In this document: one piece after another, positions 25,198 through 33,863 of the stretch
Layout: the number at the start of each line of letters is the position of its first letter
How positions within the stretch are numbered: the stretch's first letter is position 1
Origin: Pseudomonadota bacterium
GTDB lineage: Bacteria > Pseudomonadota > Gammaproteobacteria > Steroidobacterales > Steroidobacteraceae
Reading direction: 5' to 3'
Length of the DNA stretch: 64,000 nt
NCBI GenBank assembly: GCA_016704655.1
Contig: JADIZR010000007.1
Span: forward strand, 226,130 to 290,129
The notes under the pieces: generated by a model
Seen by the model: the letters and a program-made list of their open reading frames with translations, nothing else
Told to the model about the DNA's origin: nothing
Databases searched by the model: none
Translations under genes and position numbers: made by a program

Positions 25198-28100
25198 TCA
25201 CGCGGCCTTGATCGTGCGGTTGCGATAACTGAAATAGAGGATCGGTATCAGCACCAGCGTCAGCGCTGTCGAGACCAGGATGCCGAAGATCAGCGACACG
25301 GCGAGCCCGTTGAAGATGGGATCGTCAAGGATGAAGAAGGCGCCGATCATTGCGGCCAAGGCGGTGAGCGCGATGGGCCGCGCACGCACGGCCGCCGAAC
25401 GGATGACCGCATCGGCCAGGTCCCGCCCCTGCGCCAGTTCGACGTTGATGAAGTCCACGAGCAGGATGGAGTTGCGGACGATGATCCCGGCGAGCGCGAT
25501 CATGCCGATCATCGAGGTCGCGGTGAACTGCGCTCCGAGCAGCGCATGTCCCGGCATCACGCCGATGATCGTGAGCGGAATCGGCGCCATGATTATCAGC
25601 GGCACGGCATAGGAGCCGAACTGCGCGACGACCAGCAGGTAGATCAGGATCAGGCCCACCGAGTACGCGAGCCCCATGTCGCGGAAAGTCTCGTAAGTGA
25701 TCTGCCACTCGCCATCCCACTTGAGGCTCGGCCGATAAGGATCGGCGGGCTGGCTGAAGAAGCGCTGCTCCAGTTCCACGCCCGGCGGCAGCTGGCGCTT
25801 GAGCGCCCCGACCAGGTCGAACATGCCGTACAGCGGGCTGTCGGTCTCGCCAACGGAGTCCGCAGTGACGTAGGCAAGTGGCAACAGGTCCTTGTGATAG
25901 ATCGCATTGTCCCAGGGCTTGCGCTCGACGATTGCGACTTCGGAAAGCGCGATGCTCGCACCGTCCCGGGTGCGGACCTGCAGCGCCAGGACACCGGACA
26001 GGTCGGCCTTGTCCGGCACGTCGAGTTCCAGCCGCACCGGAATCGGATAGTTTTCACGGCCGATCTGCACGTACGTGGCGTCGAAACCGCCGAGTCCTGC
26101 AGCGAGCACCTGCACCGCTTCGGCCTGGCTCACACCCAGCAAGGCGGCCTTCTGCCGGTCGATGCGCACGACCAGGCGCGGGTTCGGCGCCTCGAGACTG
26201 TCGTCCACGTCCACGATCTGCGGCTTGGCGTCGAACACCTTGCGGACCTCGCGCGTCAGCTGCTGCTGCTCGCCGTAGAAAGGACCGTAGATCTCGGCCA
26301 CGAGCGGCGACTGCACCGGCGGGCCGGGCGGCACTTCGACGATCTTCACCGCCGCTCCGTACTTGCGGCCGATATCGGCGAGCGCCGGGCGCACCGCGAG
26401 CGCGATCTCGTGGCTCTTCCTGTCGCGGTCATGCTTGTCCACCAGGTTGACCTGGATGTCGCCGACCTCGTGGCCGGAGCGCAGGTAGTACTGCCGGACC
26501 AGGCCATTGAAATTGATCGGCGCTGCGGTGCCGGCGTAGACCTGGTAGTCCGTGACTTCCGGCAGCTTGACGATTTCGGCCGCGAGTTCGTCCAGCATGC
26601 GGCCCGTCTCCTCGAGCGCGGTGCCCTCGGGCATGTCGACGACCACCTGGAACTCCGACTTGTTGTCGAAGGGCAGCATCTTCATGACGACCCACTCCAG
26701 GGCGACCAGGGAGATGGCGATCAGGATCGCGGCCAGCGTGCCGAGGTAGAGTCGGTGCCGGCGGCGGCGCGCATCATCGCCACGCAGGAATGGCGCGATG
26801 ATCCGCTCGAAGAAGCGCTGCAGGCGGGTATCGTCGCCATGCCCGGCGGGATGCACGTCCGCATGCGCGAGCATCCGCTTCGACAGCCAGGGCGTGAACA
26901 CCAGCGCGATGGCCAGCGAGATCAGCATGCCCATGCTGGCGTTGATCGGGATCGGGCTCATGTACGGGCCCATCAGGCCGCTGACGAACGCCATCGGCAG
27001 CAGGGCTGCGATCACGGTGAACGTCGCCAGGATCGTCGGGCCGCCCACCTCGTCCACCGCGCGTGGAATGATCTGTTCCAATGGACCGCTGCCGAATCCC
27101 ATGTGGCGATGGATGTTCTCCACCACGACGATCGCGTCGTCCACCAGGATGCCGATCGAAAAAATGAGCGCGAACAGCGACACGCGATTGATGGTGAAAC
27201 CGTAGGCCCAGGAGGCGAACAGCGTCGCTGCCAGTGTGATCACGACGGCGGCGCCGACGACGATCGCCTCGCGCCAGCCGACCGTGAGCCACACGAGGAG
27301 CACGACGGAGGCCGTCGCGAACATCAGCTTCTGGATGAGCTTCAGCGCCTTGTCGTTCGCGGTCTCGCCATAGTTGCGCGTGACCGTCGCCTCCACTCCC
27401 TCCGGGATGTAGGAACCGCGCAGCTGCTCGATCCGCCGCAGCACTGCATTGGTGACGTCGATGGCGTTCTCGCCAGGCTTTTTCGATATCGCGATCGTGA
27501 CAGCCGGCGCGGTCCCGGCCAGGTCGATGCCCTTCTGCGCGCCCGCCGGGCCGGCACCGAACGTCACGTACTGCTCGGGCTGGTCGGGGCCGGCGGTGAT
27601 GGTCGCGACGTCCTGCAGGTAGATCGGCCTGCCCTCGCGCACCGCAACGACCAGCTGCGCGACGTCGTCACGGTCGGCAAGGAATTCGCCCGCCTGCACC
27701 GGCATGTTGCCGCCGTTCGCGACGAGCGTGCCCGCGTGCTGTACGACATTGGCCGCCTGGAGCGCGGCGGCGAGTTCGCTCACGGTGAGACCGAAACCCG
27801 CGAGACGCTGCGGATCGAGACTGACGTGCACCGTCTCGTCGGGACCGCCAATGGTGTAGACGTTGCGGGTCCCCGGAACACGCTTGATCTCCGCCTCGAT
27901 GGCGTGGGCGACCTGCCTGAGTTCGTAGGCGCCGCGCTGCGGATCCCGGGTCCAGAGCGTCACGCTCAGGATCGGCACGTCGTCGATGCCCTTCGGCTTG
28001 ACCAGCGGCTGCAGGATGCCGACGTCCGCGGGGCGCCAGTCCTGGTTGGAATAGATGGCGTTGTAGAGCCTGACGATCGCGTCGGTCCGGTCCTCGCCGA

Positions 28101-28410
28101 CTTCGAACTGCACCGTCAGCACCGCGGCGCCCGGTCGCGAAACGGAATAGATGTGCTTCACGCCGGAGATCTCGGCGAGCACCTTCTCCATCGGCGTGGT
28201 TACCAGGGTCTCGACCTGGTTGGCGCTGGCCCCAGGGGCGGGCACGATGACGTTCGCCATCGTGACGTTGATCTGGGGCTCTTCCTCGCGGGGCGTGACC
28301 AGCACGGCGAAAACGCCAAGCAGCAACGCGGACAGGCCCAGCAGCGGCGTCAGCTGGTTGTCGAGGAAGAACGCGGCGAGCCGGCCGCTGATACCGAGCT
28401 TCTCAGTCAT
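25198..28410 (-). CDS. RND efflux permease
   Basis: This is a 1070-residue inner-membrane proton-driven pump of the RND superfamily. The N-terminal helix (about 17-41) is followed by the porter domain with PGASANQVETLVTTPMEKVL, the helix block carrying GILVDDAIVVVENI, the second porter half, and the final helices with GIIVRNSILLVDF. Charged residues of the proton relay are expected in the DD pair of TM4 (GILVDDAIVVV). The substrate is unknown. The operon (persulfide dioxygenase, rhodanese, SQR) implies export of a sulfur-stress compound or a thiol adduct. The ATG at 28410 overlaps the adaptor stop by 8 bp. Confidence 0.92.
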   Translation of the reverse strand: MTEKLGISGRLAAFFLDNQLTPLLGLSALLLGVFAVLVTPREEEPQINVTMANVIVPAPGASANQVETLVTTPMEKVLAEISGVKHIYSVSRPGAAVLTVQFEVGEDRTDAIVRLYNAIYSNQDWRPADVGILQPLVKPKGIDDVPILSVTLWTRDPQRGAYELRQVAHAIEAEIKRVPGTRNVYTIGGPDETVHVSLDPQRLAGFGLTVSELAAALQAANVVQHAGTLVANGGNMPVQAGEFLADRDDVAQLVVAVREGRPIYLQDVATITAGPDQPEQYVTFGAGPAGAQKGIDLAGTAPAVTIAISKKPGENAIDVTNAVLRRIEQLRGSYIPEGVEATVTRNYGETANDKALKLIQKLMFATASVVLLVWLTVGWREAIVVGAAVVITLAATLFASWAYGFTINRVSLFALIFSIGILVDDAIVVVENIHRHMGFGSGPLEQIIPRAVDEVGGPTILATFTVIAALLPMAFVSGLMGPYMSPIPINASMGMLISLAIALVFTPWLSKRMLAHADVHPAGHGDDTRLQRFFERIIAPFLRGDDARRRRHRLYLGTLAAILIAISLVALEWVVMKMLPFDNKSEFQVVVDMPEGTALEETGRMLDELAAEIVKLPEVTDYQVYAGTAAPINFNGLVRQYYLRSGHEVGDIQVNLVDKHDRDRKSHEIALAVRPALADIGRKYGAAVKIVEVPPGPPVQSPLVAEIYGPFYGEQQQLTREVRKVFDAKPQIVDVDDSLEAPNPRLVVRIDRQKAALLGVSQAEAVQVLAAGLGGFDATYVQIGRENYPIPVRLELDVPDKADLSGVLALQVRTRDGASIALSEVAIVERKPWDNAIYHKDLLPLAYVTADSVGETDSPLYGMFDLVGALKRQLPPGVELEQRFFSQPADPYRPSLKWDGEWQITYETFRDMGLAYSVGLILIYLLVVAQFGSYAVPLIIMAPIPLTIIGVMPGHALLGAQFTATSMIGMIALAGIIVRNSILLVDFINVELAQGRDLADAVIRSAAVRARPIALTALAAMIGAFFILDDPIFNGLAVSLIFGILVSTALTLVLIPILYFSYRNRTIKAA

Positions 28411-29440
28411 GTTTCGAAGCCGGTTGTCGCGCCTGGACACCCGCAGCCGCCGGGTCGAGCGCTACGAGATCGCCTGCGGCGAGCCCTGCCAGGATTTCTA
28501 CCCGGTCACCTCGCGCATGACCGAGCCGTACTTGCCGCAGCGATACCCGGCCGTCCGGCTTGACGACATAGACCGCACGCATCTCGCTGCGTTCGACGAT
28601 CGCGGCACGTGGCACCAGCAACCGCTGTGCCTCGCCGGTGACGAACCCGACCTTGACGAACATGCCTGGTGCCAGACCCTGCAGGTCCTTCGGCAACTCG
28701 ATCCGCGCACGGAAGGTATTGGTCTGCGGAACCGCGGACGGATAAAACGTGATGGCGGTGGATTCGATCCGTCGGTCGTCCACGTACACGGCTGCCTTGT
28801 GCTGCGCGCGCACCTCCTCGACGATGCTCTGCGGTATCTCGACGATCACCCTCAGCGCATCGAGTGACGCGCCTGCGAGCAGTGGCGTGCCCAGCGCCAC
28901 GGTCTCACCGACCTGCACGAACTTTTGCGTCACGACACCCGCGTAGGGCGCCCGGATCTCGGTGTAGGACGCACCTTCCCGGGCCGCGTCAAGGCCTGCC
29001 CGTGACGCCGCCAACCGGGCCGCAGCGGCGTCCCGCGCAGCCGTCGCCTCGTCGAGCGTGGCCTTGGCGACGACCTGGCGCGAGTACATGTCGCGGATCC
29101 GGTCATAGCGCGTCTGCGCCTCACTCTCGCGGGCGATGGCCTCCTTGAGCGCCGCCTGTGCCTGGCTGAGCCCCGCTACCTGCTCCGTGCTGCGCAGGCG
29201 CATCACGAGGGTGCCGGCGGGCACGTAGTCGTTCACGTCCACCTTGATTTCCGTGACCCGGCCGGCGGTCTGGGCGGAAACCGTCGCCTGGTTGACCGCC
29301 TCGACGGTCCCGTCCAGCATCCGCTCCACCGGCGCGGCCTCCGCGCCGACCCGGACGGTCGCAAGCTTCGGCGCGGCGAGGCTCGGAGCGGACAGGAACA
29401 GCAATGCCGCCACCACCGCCACGGAATCAGTCCATCTCAT
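28403..29440 (-). CDS. RND periplasmic adaptor (membrane fusion protein)
   Basis: The 345-residue protein bridges the RND permease and the outer-membrane factor. It has a signal peptide (VAVVAALLFLSAPSLAAP), a barrel-sandwich half GTVEAVNQATVSAQTAGRV, a coiled-coil hairpin with Ala-rich repeats (about residues 95-155), and the returning lipoyl-like half SYTEIRAPYAGVVTQKFVQVGE. A beta-barrel and membrane-proximal domain follow. It overlaps the DUF2892 gene by 14 bp and the RND permease by 8 bp, so the three are translated as a unit. Confidence 0.92.
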   Translation of the reverse strand: MRWTDSVAVVAALLFLSAPSLAAPKLATVRVGAEAAPVERMLDGTVEAVNQATVSAQTAGRVTEIKVDVNDYVPAGTLVMRLRSTEQVAGLSQAQAALKEAIARESEAQTRYDRIRDMYSRQVVAKATLDEATAARDAAAARLAASRAGLDAAREGASYTEIRAPYAGVVTQKFVQVGETVALGTPLLAGASLDALRVIVEIPQSIVEEVRAQHKAAVYVDDRRIESTAITFYPSAVPQTNTFRARIELPKDLQGLAPGMFVKVGFVTGEAQRLLVPRAAIVERSEMRAVYVVKPDGRVSLRQVRLGHARGDRVEILAGLAAGDLVALDPAAAGVQARQPASKHD

Positions 29441-29660
29441 CGCGTTCTCCGGCAGGAATCAGGAAGGCAGCGCCGGAGCGGACGCCGATCTTGCGCAGGA
29501 TCAGTACCAGCGGGCAGGTACCCGTGAAAGCGGACTGCAGCAGGTTGGCGCCGACGAAGGCGGTGAACCAGTACCAGTAGGGGCGGACGAAGTGGCCGAG
29601 CAACAGGCTCAGGAGAACCATCGTACCGGCGACTGCAAGCACAATTCTGTCGATGCTCAT
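29427..29660 (-). CDS. DUF2892-type small membrane protein
   Basis: This 77-residue protein has two hydrophobic helices (about 4-22 and 28-52) and a conserved GTCPLVLILRKIG segment. It matches the membrane domain (DUF2892) that is fused to rhodanese in YgaP. Here it follows a free-standing rhodanese gene by 19 bp, so the pair may recreate a YgaP-like membrane-anchored sulfurtransferase in two polypeptides. The single Cys in GTCP is the likely functional residue. No independent activity is established for the domain. Confidence 0.8.
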   Translation of the reverse strand: MSIDRIVLAVAGTMVLLSLLLGHFVRPYWYWFTAFVGANLLQSAFTGTCPLVLILRKIGVRSGAAFLIPAGERDEMD

Positions 29661-29679
29661 GGTCGGGAACTCCTGCGTA

Positions 29680-30048
29680 TCAACGGCGGCCGTCGTCGAC
29701 GACGCGGCCGGTCTGGGGATCGACGCGGATGATCGGCAGGCCAGCAGCCTTCCAGGCCTGGATGCCTCCCGCGAGGTGCGTGAGATGACCGAATCCTGCC
29801 GCCTGCAGCTTGTGGGCAGCCATCAGCGACCGCTTGCCTGAACCGCACTGCAGGACCAGCTTGCGACCTTCGAGTGGCAGGGCCTTCGGGTCGAAGGTCG
29901 AGAGCGGATAGAGCAGCGCGCCATGGATTCGCTCGACGGCGTACTCGTTAACTTCGCGGACGTCGACGAGCAGGATCTCGCCGGCTTCGAACCAGGCGCG
30001 GACCTGTTCCGGCGTGGCGTCGGTGACGTGGCTGTCGTGGTGAGTCAT
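29680..30048 (-). CDS. Rhodanese-type sulfurtransferase
   Basis: This is a single-domain rhodanese of 122 residues. The active-site loop is LQCGSGKRS with C68 as the persulfide carrier, and the domain starts at VDVREVNEYAVERIHGALL. It probably moves sulfane sulfur between thiols and the adjacent persulfide dioxygenase or SQR. The ATG at 30048 is used because the upstream extension reaches back into the pdo intergenic stretch without homology. The CGSGKR loop is shared with PspE/YgaP-type enzymes. Confidence 0.9.
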   Translation of the reverse strand: MTHHDSHVTDATPEQVRAWFEAGEILLVDVREVNEYAVERIHGALLYPLSTFDPKALPLEGRKLVLQCGSGKRSLMAAHKLQAAGFGHLTHLAGGIQAWKAAGLPIIRVDPQTGRVVDDGRR

Positions 30049-30088
30049 TGGAAGCCTCAGGGAATTGACTGGTGATGTTTGTCTGGCG

Positions 30089-30961
30089 TCAGAGGGGACG
30101 GCCAAGGATATTGAGCGGCACTCGCAGATAGCTCACGCCGTCCGCGTCGGGGGGAGGCAGCTTGCCGGCACGGATATTCACCTGCACGGCGGGGATCAGC
30201 AGGTTCGGCACGTCGAGCGTCGCGTCTCGCGTGCGGCGCATCTGCACGAAGGCTTCCTCGGAGACGCCTTCATGTATGTGAATGTTGGCGGCGAGCTGTG
30301 CCGCAACGGAACTCTCGCAGCGAGGCTCGCGCCCACCGGGGGAGTAGTCGTGGCACACGAATACACGCGTCGCCGGCGGCAGCTGATAGAGACGCTGCAC
30401 CGATCGATACAGCGCAGCGGCGTCACCACCGGGAAAGTCGCAGCGTGCGGTGCCGCCGTCCGGCATGAAGATCGTGTCGCCGACGAACACGGCATCGCCG
30501 ACCAGGTACGCAACGCTGTCACTCGTGTGCCCCGGAACCGGGAGCACCTGGATCTCCAGCTGGCCGAGCGTCAACCGCTCGTCGTCCGCCAGCAGCCGGT
30601 CGAAGTCGCTGCCGTCGGCGGCGAAGCCAGCGTCGAGACCGAAGATGCGTTTGAACGTCCGCTGCACGTCGAGCACGCCGCGGCCGATGGCAACTCCGCC
30701 ACCCATGGTCGTGCGCAGGTGCTGCGCTGCGGAAAGATGATCGGCGTGGGCGTGCGTTTCCAGAATCCAGAGCACGCTGGCGCCTGCGGCGCGGCAGTGC
30801 GCGATGACCTGATCTGCACTGGAGGTGCCGGTGCGACCTGAACGCCAGTCATAGTCGAGCACCGGGTCGATCACGGCGGCTGCGCGCGTGCCGGGGTCCA
30901 TCACGACGTAGGTCCAGGACCCGGTGGGCTTGTGGTGGAACGCGTTGACTGCGGGTTGCAT
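30089..30961 (-). CDS. pdo: Persulfide dioxygenase (ETHE1/Blh-type)
   Basis: This 290-residue metallo-beta-lactamase-fold dioxygenase oxidises glutathione persulfide to sulfite and glutathione. The iron site appears as ETHAHADHLSAA, later PVPGHTSDSVAY and VFVGDTIFMPDGG, and VFVCHDY. It is the first gene of the minus-strand sulfide operon pdo-rhodanese-DUF2892-adaptor-RND-sqr-tolC. It faces the SqrR/BigR-type regulator across a 96-bp region containing an operator. Blh/BigR loci of plant-associated bacteria have a similar pairing, but with the rhodanese fused. Confidence 0.92.
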   Translation of the reverse strand: MQPAVNAFHHKPTGSWTYVVMDPGTRAAAVIDPVLDYDWRSGRTGTSSADQVIAHCRAAGASVLWILETHAHADHLSAAQHLRTTMGGGVAIGRGVLDVQRTFKRIFGLDAGFAADGSDFDRLLADDERLTLGQLEIQVLPVPGHTSDSVAYLVGDAVFVGDTIFMPDGGTARCDFPGGDAAALYRSVQRLYQLPPATRVFVCHDYSPGGREPRCESSVAAQLAANIHIHEGVSEEAFVQMRRTRDATLDVPNLLIPAVQVNIRAGKLPPPDADGVSYLRVPLNILGRPL

Positions 30962-30992
30962 GGGGTGGCTGTCCTCGGGTGGCCGGCAGAAT

Positions 30993-31008
30993 ATTAGGGA
31001 TTGCTAAA
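30993..31008. promoter_or_regulatory. Candidate ArsR operator, pdo/arsR divergent region
   Basis: ATTAGGGATTGCTAAA matches the ATTAG-N6-CTAAT palindrome in 9 of 10 half-site positions. It lies 32 bp upstream of pdo and 50 bp upstream of the preferred arsR start, a position suited to control both directions. This is one of seven such sites in the sulfur region. Confidence 0.7.
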
Positions 31009-31057
31009 TTAGTCAATGTTGATTTACGATGCGACCACTGGACTGGAGACCCGCCGC

Positions 31058-31453
31058 ATGCCTCGCGCTGCCCGACCACCTACCGCAGGACCGCAGACGC
31101 CGGACTCGACGCGGATAGAAGAGATGTACGCGCACGCAGGCGATGCGGCCCACCTGCTGAAGGCGCTGGGCAATGAACAGCGATTGCTCATCCTCTGCCA
31201 TCTCCTGGCCAGGCCCCTCTCGGTCGGCGAGCTGAACGAACGGCTCGAACTCAGCCAGTCGGCCCTCTCCCAGCACCTCGCCTTGCTGCGCGAGGGCGGG
31301 CTGGTGGATACGCGGCGCGAAGCGCAATCCATCTTTTACTCGCTGCCGCCGGGTCCAGTCACCCGCATCATGGCGTTGCTGCAGGACATCTATTGCAGCG
31401 TTCCGCCCGCGCCGGAAGCCCGCGACCCGGCACCGCGCACGCCCTGCCAGTGA
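31058..31453 (+). CDS. ArsR-family persulfide-responsive regulator (SqrR/BigR-like)
   Basis: This 131-residue winged-helix repressor has the DNA-recognition region LSVGELNERLELSQSALSQHLALLREGGLV. Cysteines C47 and C113 lie 66 residues apart, exactly the spacing of the redox pair in SqrR and BigR, which form a tetrasulfide or disulfide link and release DNA when persulfide accumulates. The ATG at 31058 is preferred: it has a GGAG site 9 nt upstream, while the ATG at 31016 would start directly after the operator with no ribosome-binding site. It probably represses both the divergent pdo-sqr operon and itself. Confidence 0.88.
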   Translation: MPRAARPPTAGPQTPDSTRIEEMYAHAGDAAHLLKALGNEQRLLILCHLLARPLSVGELNERLELSQSALSQHLALLREGGLVDTRREAQSIFYSLPPGPVTRIMALLQDIYCSVPPAPEARDPAPRTPCQ

Positions 31454-31493
31454 TGACAGCCGCGCCGCCCTCCGCTTTCCTGGACGGCTGACG

Positions 31494-32255
31494 TTGCTTG
31501 CCGCGCTTTTCGGGGCCCTGGCGATCGGCCTGAGTCTCGGCCTGCTCGGGTCGGGCGGGTCGATCCTGACGGTGCCAGTGCTGCACTACCTGCTGCAGCA
31601 GCCGGAGCAGGTGGCCATCGGAGGCTCGCTGCTGGTGGTCGGCCTGATCGCCGCTGCGGCCTGCGTCCCGTACGCGATGGCTCGCCAGGTGGACTGGCGC
31701 AACGTGCTGTGGTTCGGCCTGCCAGGCATGCTTGGTGCATGGCTCGGCGCGTCACTGGCGCGCTGGGTGCCGGGTACGGTGCAACTGGCATTGTTCGCGT
31801 TCGTCATGCTCGCCGCTGCGTGGCGCATGCTGCGGAGCGCGCCGGTCGCTGCTGGCGACCACCGACCGCACCTTGTGGCCATCATCGCGGGCGGCGCGGC
31901 CGTTGGCGCGCTGAGCGGCGTGGTGGGAGTGGGCGGCGGATTCCTGATCGTGCCCGCCCTGGTGCTGCTGGCCGGCGTGCCGATGTCGAGCGCAGTCGGC
32001 ACGAGCCTCGCCGTCATCGCCCTGAATTCGTTCACCGGCTTCGGCAAGTACCAGCAGGTACTGGCAGACAAGGGACTCGCCCTCGACTGGTATGTGCTGT
32101 TGTTGATCGCAGCCATCGGAGTGGTCGGCAGCTTCGCGGGCAATCGCCTCGGCCGGCGGCTGCCTCAAGCCACCTTGCGCAGGTTGTTTGGACTCTTTCT
32201 CGTCGTGATGGGAGTCTTCGTTGCAGCGGATGCCGTACCCAGGCTGCTGCACTGA
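31494..32255 (+). CDS. TauE/SafE-family sulfite/sulfonate exporter
   Basis: This 253-residue protein has about eight transmembrane helices and the duplicated TauE/SafE signature: GLLGSGGSILTVPVL near the N-terminus and GVVGVGGGFLIVPAL in the second half. Family members export sulfite, sulfoacetate or other small sulfur anions. It follows the SqrR/BigR-type regulator by 40 bp, the same neighbour as in several bigR loci. Export of sulfite made by the persulfide dioxygenase is the natural reading. The start is a TTG; an internal start is possible. Confidence 0.88.
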   Translation: MLAALFGALAIGLSLGLLGSGGSILTVPVLHYLLQQPEQVAIGGSLLVVGLIAAAACVPYAMARQVDWRNVLWFGLPGMLGAWLGASLARWVPGTVQLALFAFVMLAAAWRMLRSAPVAAGDHRPHLVAIIAGGAAVGALSGVVGVGGGFLIVPALVLLAGVPMSSAVGTSLAVIALNSFTGFGKYQQVLADKGLALDWYVLLLIAAIGVVGSFAGNRLGRRLPQATLRRLFGLFLVVMGVFVAADAVPRLLH

Positions 32256-32296
32256 ACCCGAACGGGCCCTTGCAGGAAGTCCTGCATTGGCATCAA

Positions 32297-32312
32297 ATTA
32301 GATGCAGCTGAT
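32297..32312. promoter_or_regulatory. Candidate ArsR operator upstream of sorA
   Basis: ATTAGATGCAGCTGAT, matching the ATTAG-N6-CTAAT palindrome at 9 of 10 half-site positions, ends 22 bp before the sorA start codon. Confidence 0.65.
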
Positions 32313-32334
32313 ATGCGGCGCAAACGGGGGCGAC

Positions 32335-33537
32335 ATGGACAGGCGAAAATTCATTCTCGGATCCACGAGTGCGCTGACCGGCGGCTTGTTGTTGCCCGGA
32401 ATAGTTGGCAGTGCGGCGGCTCAGGAACTGCCGGCCGGCGCCGTCGCCTCCGGCATCCTCGACGCGTTACCGGGCAAGCGGCCGCTGATCAAGCGCAGCT
32501 TCCGGCCGCCGAATTACGAAACGCCCGTCAGTTATTTTCGCGAGGCATTCACTCCGAACGATGCCTTCTACGTGCGCTGGCACACCGGGGTACCGGACAT
32601 CGCACTGGCGGACTGGCGCTTGCGTATTGCCGGACCGGGCGTGAAGTCGGAGCGTGAATTCACGCACGACTCGCTGCGGCGCAAGTTCAAGACCGTCGAG
32701 GTCGCTGCCGTCAACCAGTGCTCGGGCAACCGGCGCGGGCTCTTCAATCCGCACGTTGCCGGGGTGCAGTGGGGATTCGGGGCCATGGGCAACGCCGTCT
32801 GGAGCGGTGTGCGGCTGAAGGACGTCCTCGAGGATGCCGGGCTCACCGCCAGTGCGCTGGAGGTCGTGGGCGATGGCGCGGACGCACCGACACTCACCGG
32901 GCCCGACTTCGTCAAGAGCCTGCCCATGTGGAAGGCGCTCGATCCGGACACGCTGATCGCCTTCGAGATGAATGGCGAGCCGCTGCCGAAATGGAACGGC
33001 GCGCCGGCGCGACTCGTCGCCCCGGGCTGGACCGCGACCTACTGGATCAAGGCTCTCGCGGACCTGACCGTGACTGACAAGCCGTTCGACGGCTTCTGGA
33101 TGAAGACCGCCTATCGCGTGCCGAAAGGCATGTTCGGCGCCAGCGGCTTCGAGTCGCAGGACACCGAGCAGAACTCGCCCATCACGTCGATCAAGGTGAA
33201 TTCGCTGGTGGTCGATCCAGCGCCGGGTGCCGTGCTCGAACGCGGCAAGCGCGTCGAAGTGCTTGGCATCGCCTGGGACGGCGGTTCGGGCATACGCAAT
33301 GTCGAGGTTTCACTGGACGGTGGCAAGACCTGGCGCGACGCGCAACTGCAGCGCGATCTCGGCCGCTACTCGTGGCGGCAGTGGCGCTATGCGATCAAAC
33401 CCGAACAAGCGGGTGCGATGACATTGATGGCCCGCGCTCACGCGCGCGACGGGTCGACTCAGGCAGAGACACTCGTACAAAACCCGGCCGGCTATCACCA
33501 CAACGTGGTGCAGAAGGTGGACTACCATGTCGCATAA
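32335..33537 (+). CDS. sorA: Sulfite dehydrogenase molybdopterin subunit (SorA)
   Basis: SorA oxidises sulfite to sulfate in the periplasm using a Moco whose molybdenum is bound by one cysteine, C129 in VNQCSGNRRG. The N-terminus RRKFILGS begins a Tat signal with an Ala-X-Ala type end near residue 30. The two-domain layout (sulfite-oxidase core, then a dimerisation Ig-like domain from about residue 280) and the 400-residue length fit SorA rather than YedY. Electrons go to the small cytochrome SorB encoded next. It is preceded by an operator of the shared type. Confidence 0.93.
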   Translation: MDRRKFILGSTSALTGGLLLPGIVGSAAAQELPAGAVASGILDALPGKRPLIKRSFRPPNYETPVSYFREAFTPNDAFYVRWHTGVPDIALADWRLRIAGPGVKSEREFTHDSLRRKFKTVEVAAVNQCSGNRRGLFNPHVAGVQWGFGAMGNAVWSGVRLKDVLEDAGLTASALEVVGDGADAPTLTGPDFVKSLPMWKALDPDTLIAFEMNGEPLPKWNGAPARLVAPGWTATYWIKALADLTVTDKPFDGFWMKTAYRVPKGMFGASGFESQDTEQNSPITSIKVNSLVVDPAPGAVLERGKRVEVLGIAWDGGSGIRNVEVSLDGGKTWRDAQLQRDLGRYSWRQWRYAIKPEQAGAMTLMARAHARDGSTQAETLVQNPAGYHHNVVQKVDYHVA

Positions 33538-33845
33538 GGATGCGGTGCGCAGAGCGATCACGTCCGTCGCGCTGGCTGCGTCGATTGCAACAGCAGCCGC
33601 GGACGAAAGCAGCATCAGGCTGACCGAAGGCGTCGGGACTGCCACAGGTGCAGGCAAGCTGCTCGATGTGCCACAGCCTCGACTACATCCTCATGAACTC
33701 GCCCTTCCAGGACAAGGCGGCCTGGGAGAAGACCGTCAACAAGATGGTCAAGGTCATGGGCGCTCCGATGACGGCGGACGACGTCGCTGCCGTCGTGGCT
33801 TATCTCGATACCCACTACGGCAAAGGCGCGCCAGCGACGCCGTGA
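33527..33845 (+). pseudogene. sorB: Sulfite dehydrogenase cytochrome c subunit (SorB), frameshifted
   Basis: SorB is the monoheme electron acceptor of SorA. The first frame gives a signal-peptide-like start MSHKDAVRRAITSVALAAS and ESSIRLTEGVG. The heme motif CSMCH and the rest (SLDYILMNSPFQDKAAWEKT, then VAAVVAYLDTHYG) lie one frame over. Removing one G from the GGG at 33635-33637 restores the sequence VGLPQVQASCSMCH. As read, no heme-containing product would be made. The start overlaps sorA by 11 bp. This is likely a single-base sequencing error or a recent mutation. Confidence 0.85.
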
Positions 33846-33863
33846 CCGCGATTCGGCCGTCGC

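Noticed and set aside
25546..28563. 1005-codon open frame on the plus strand opposite the RND permease
   Set aside because: Antisense shadow of a high-GC gene; its translation is Arg/His/Asp-rich without family motifs, while the minus strand has full RND homology.
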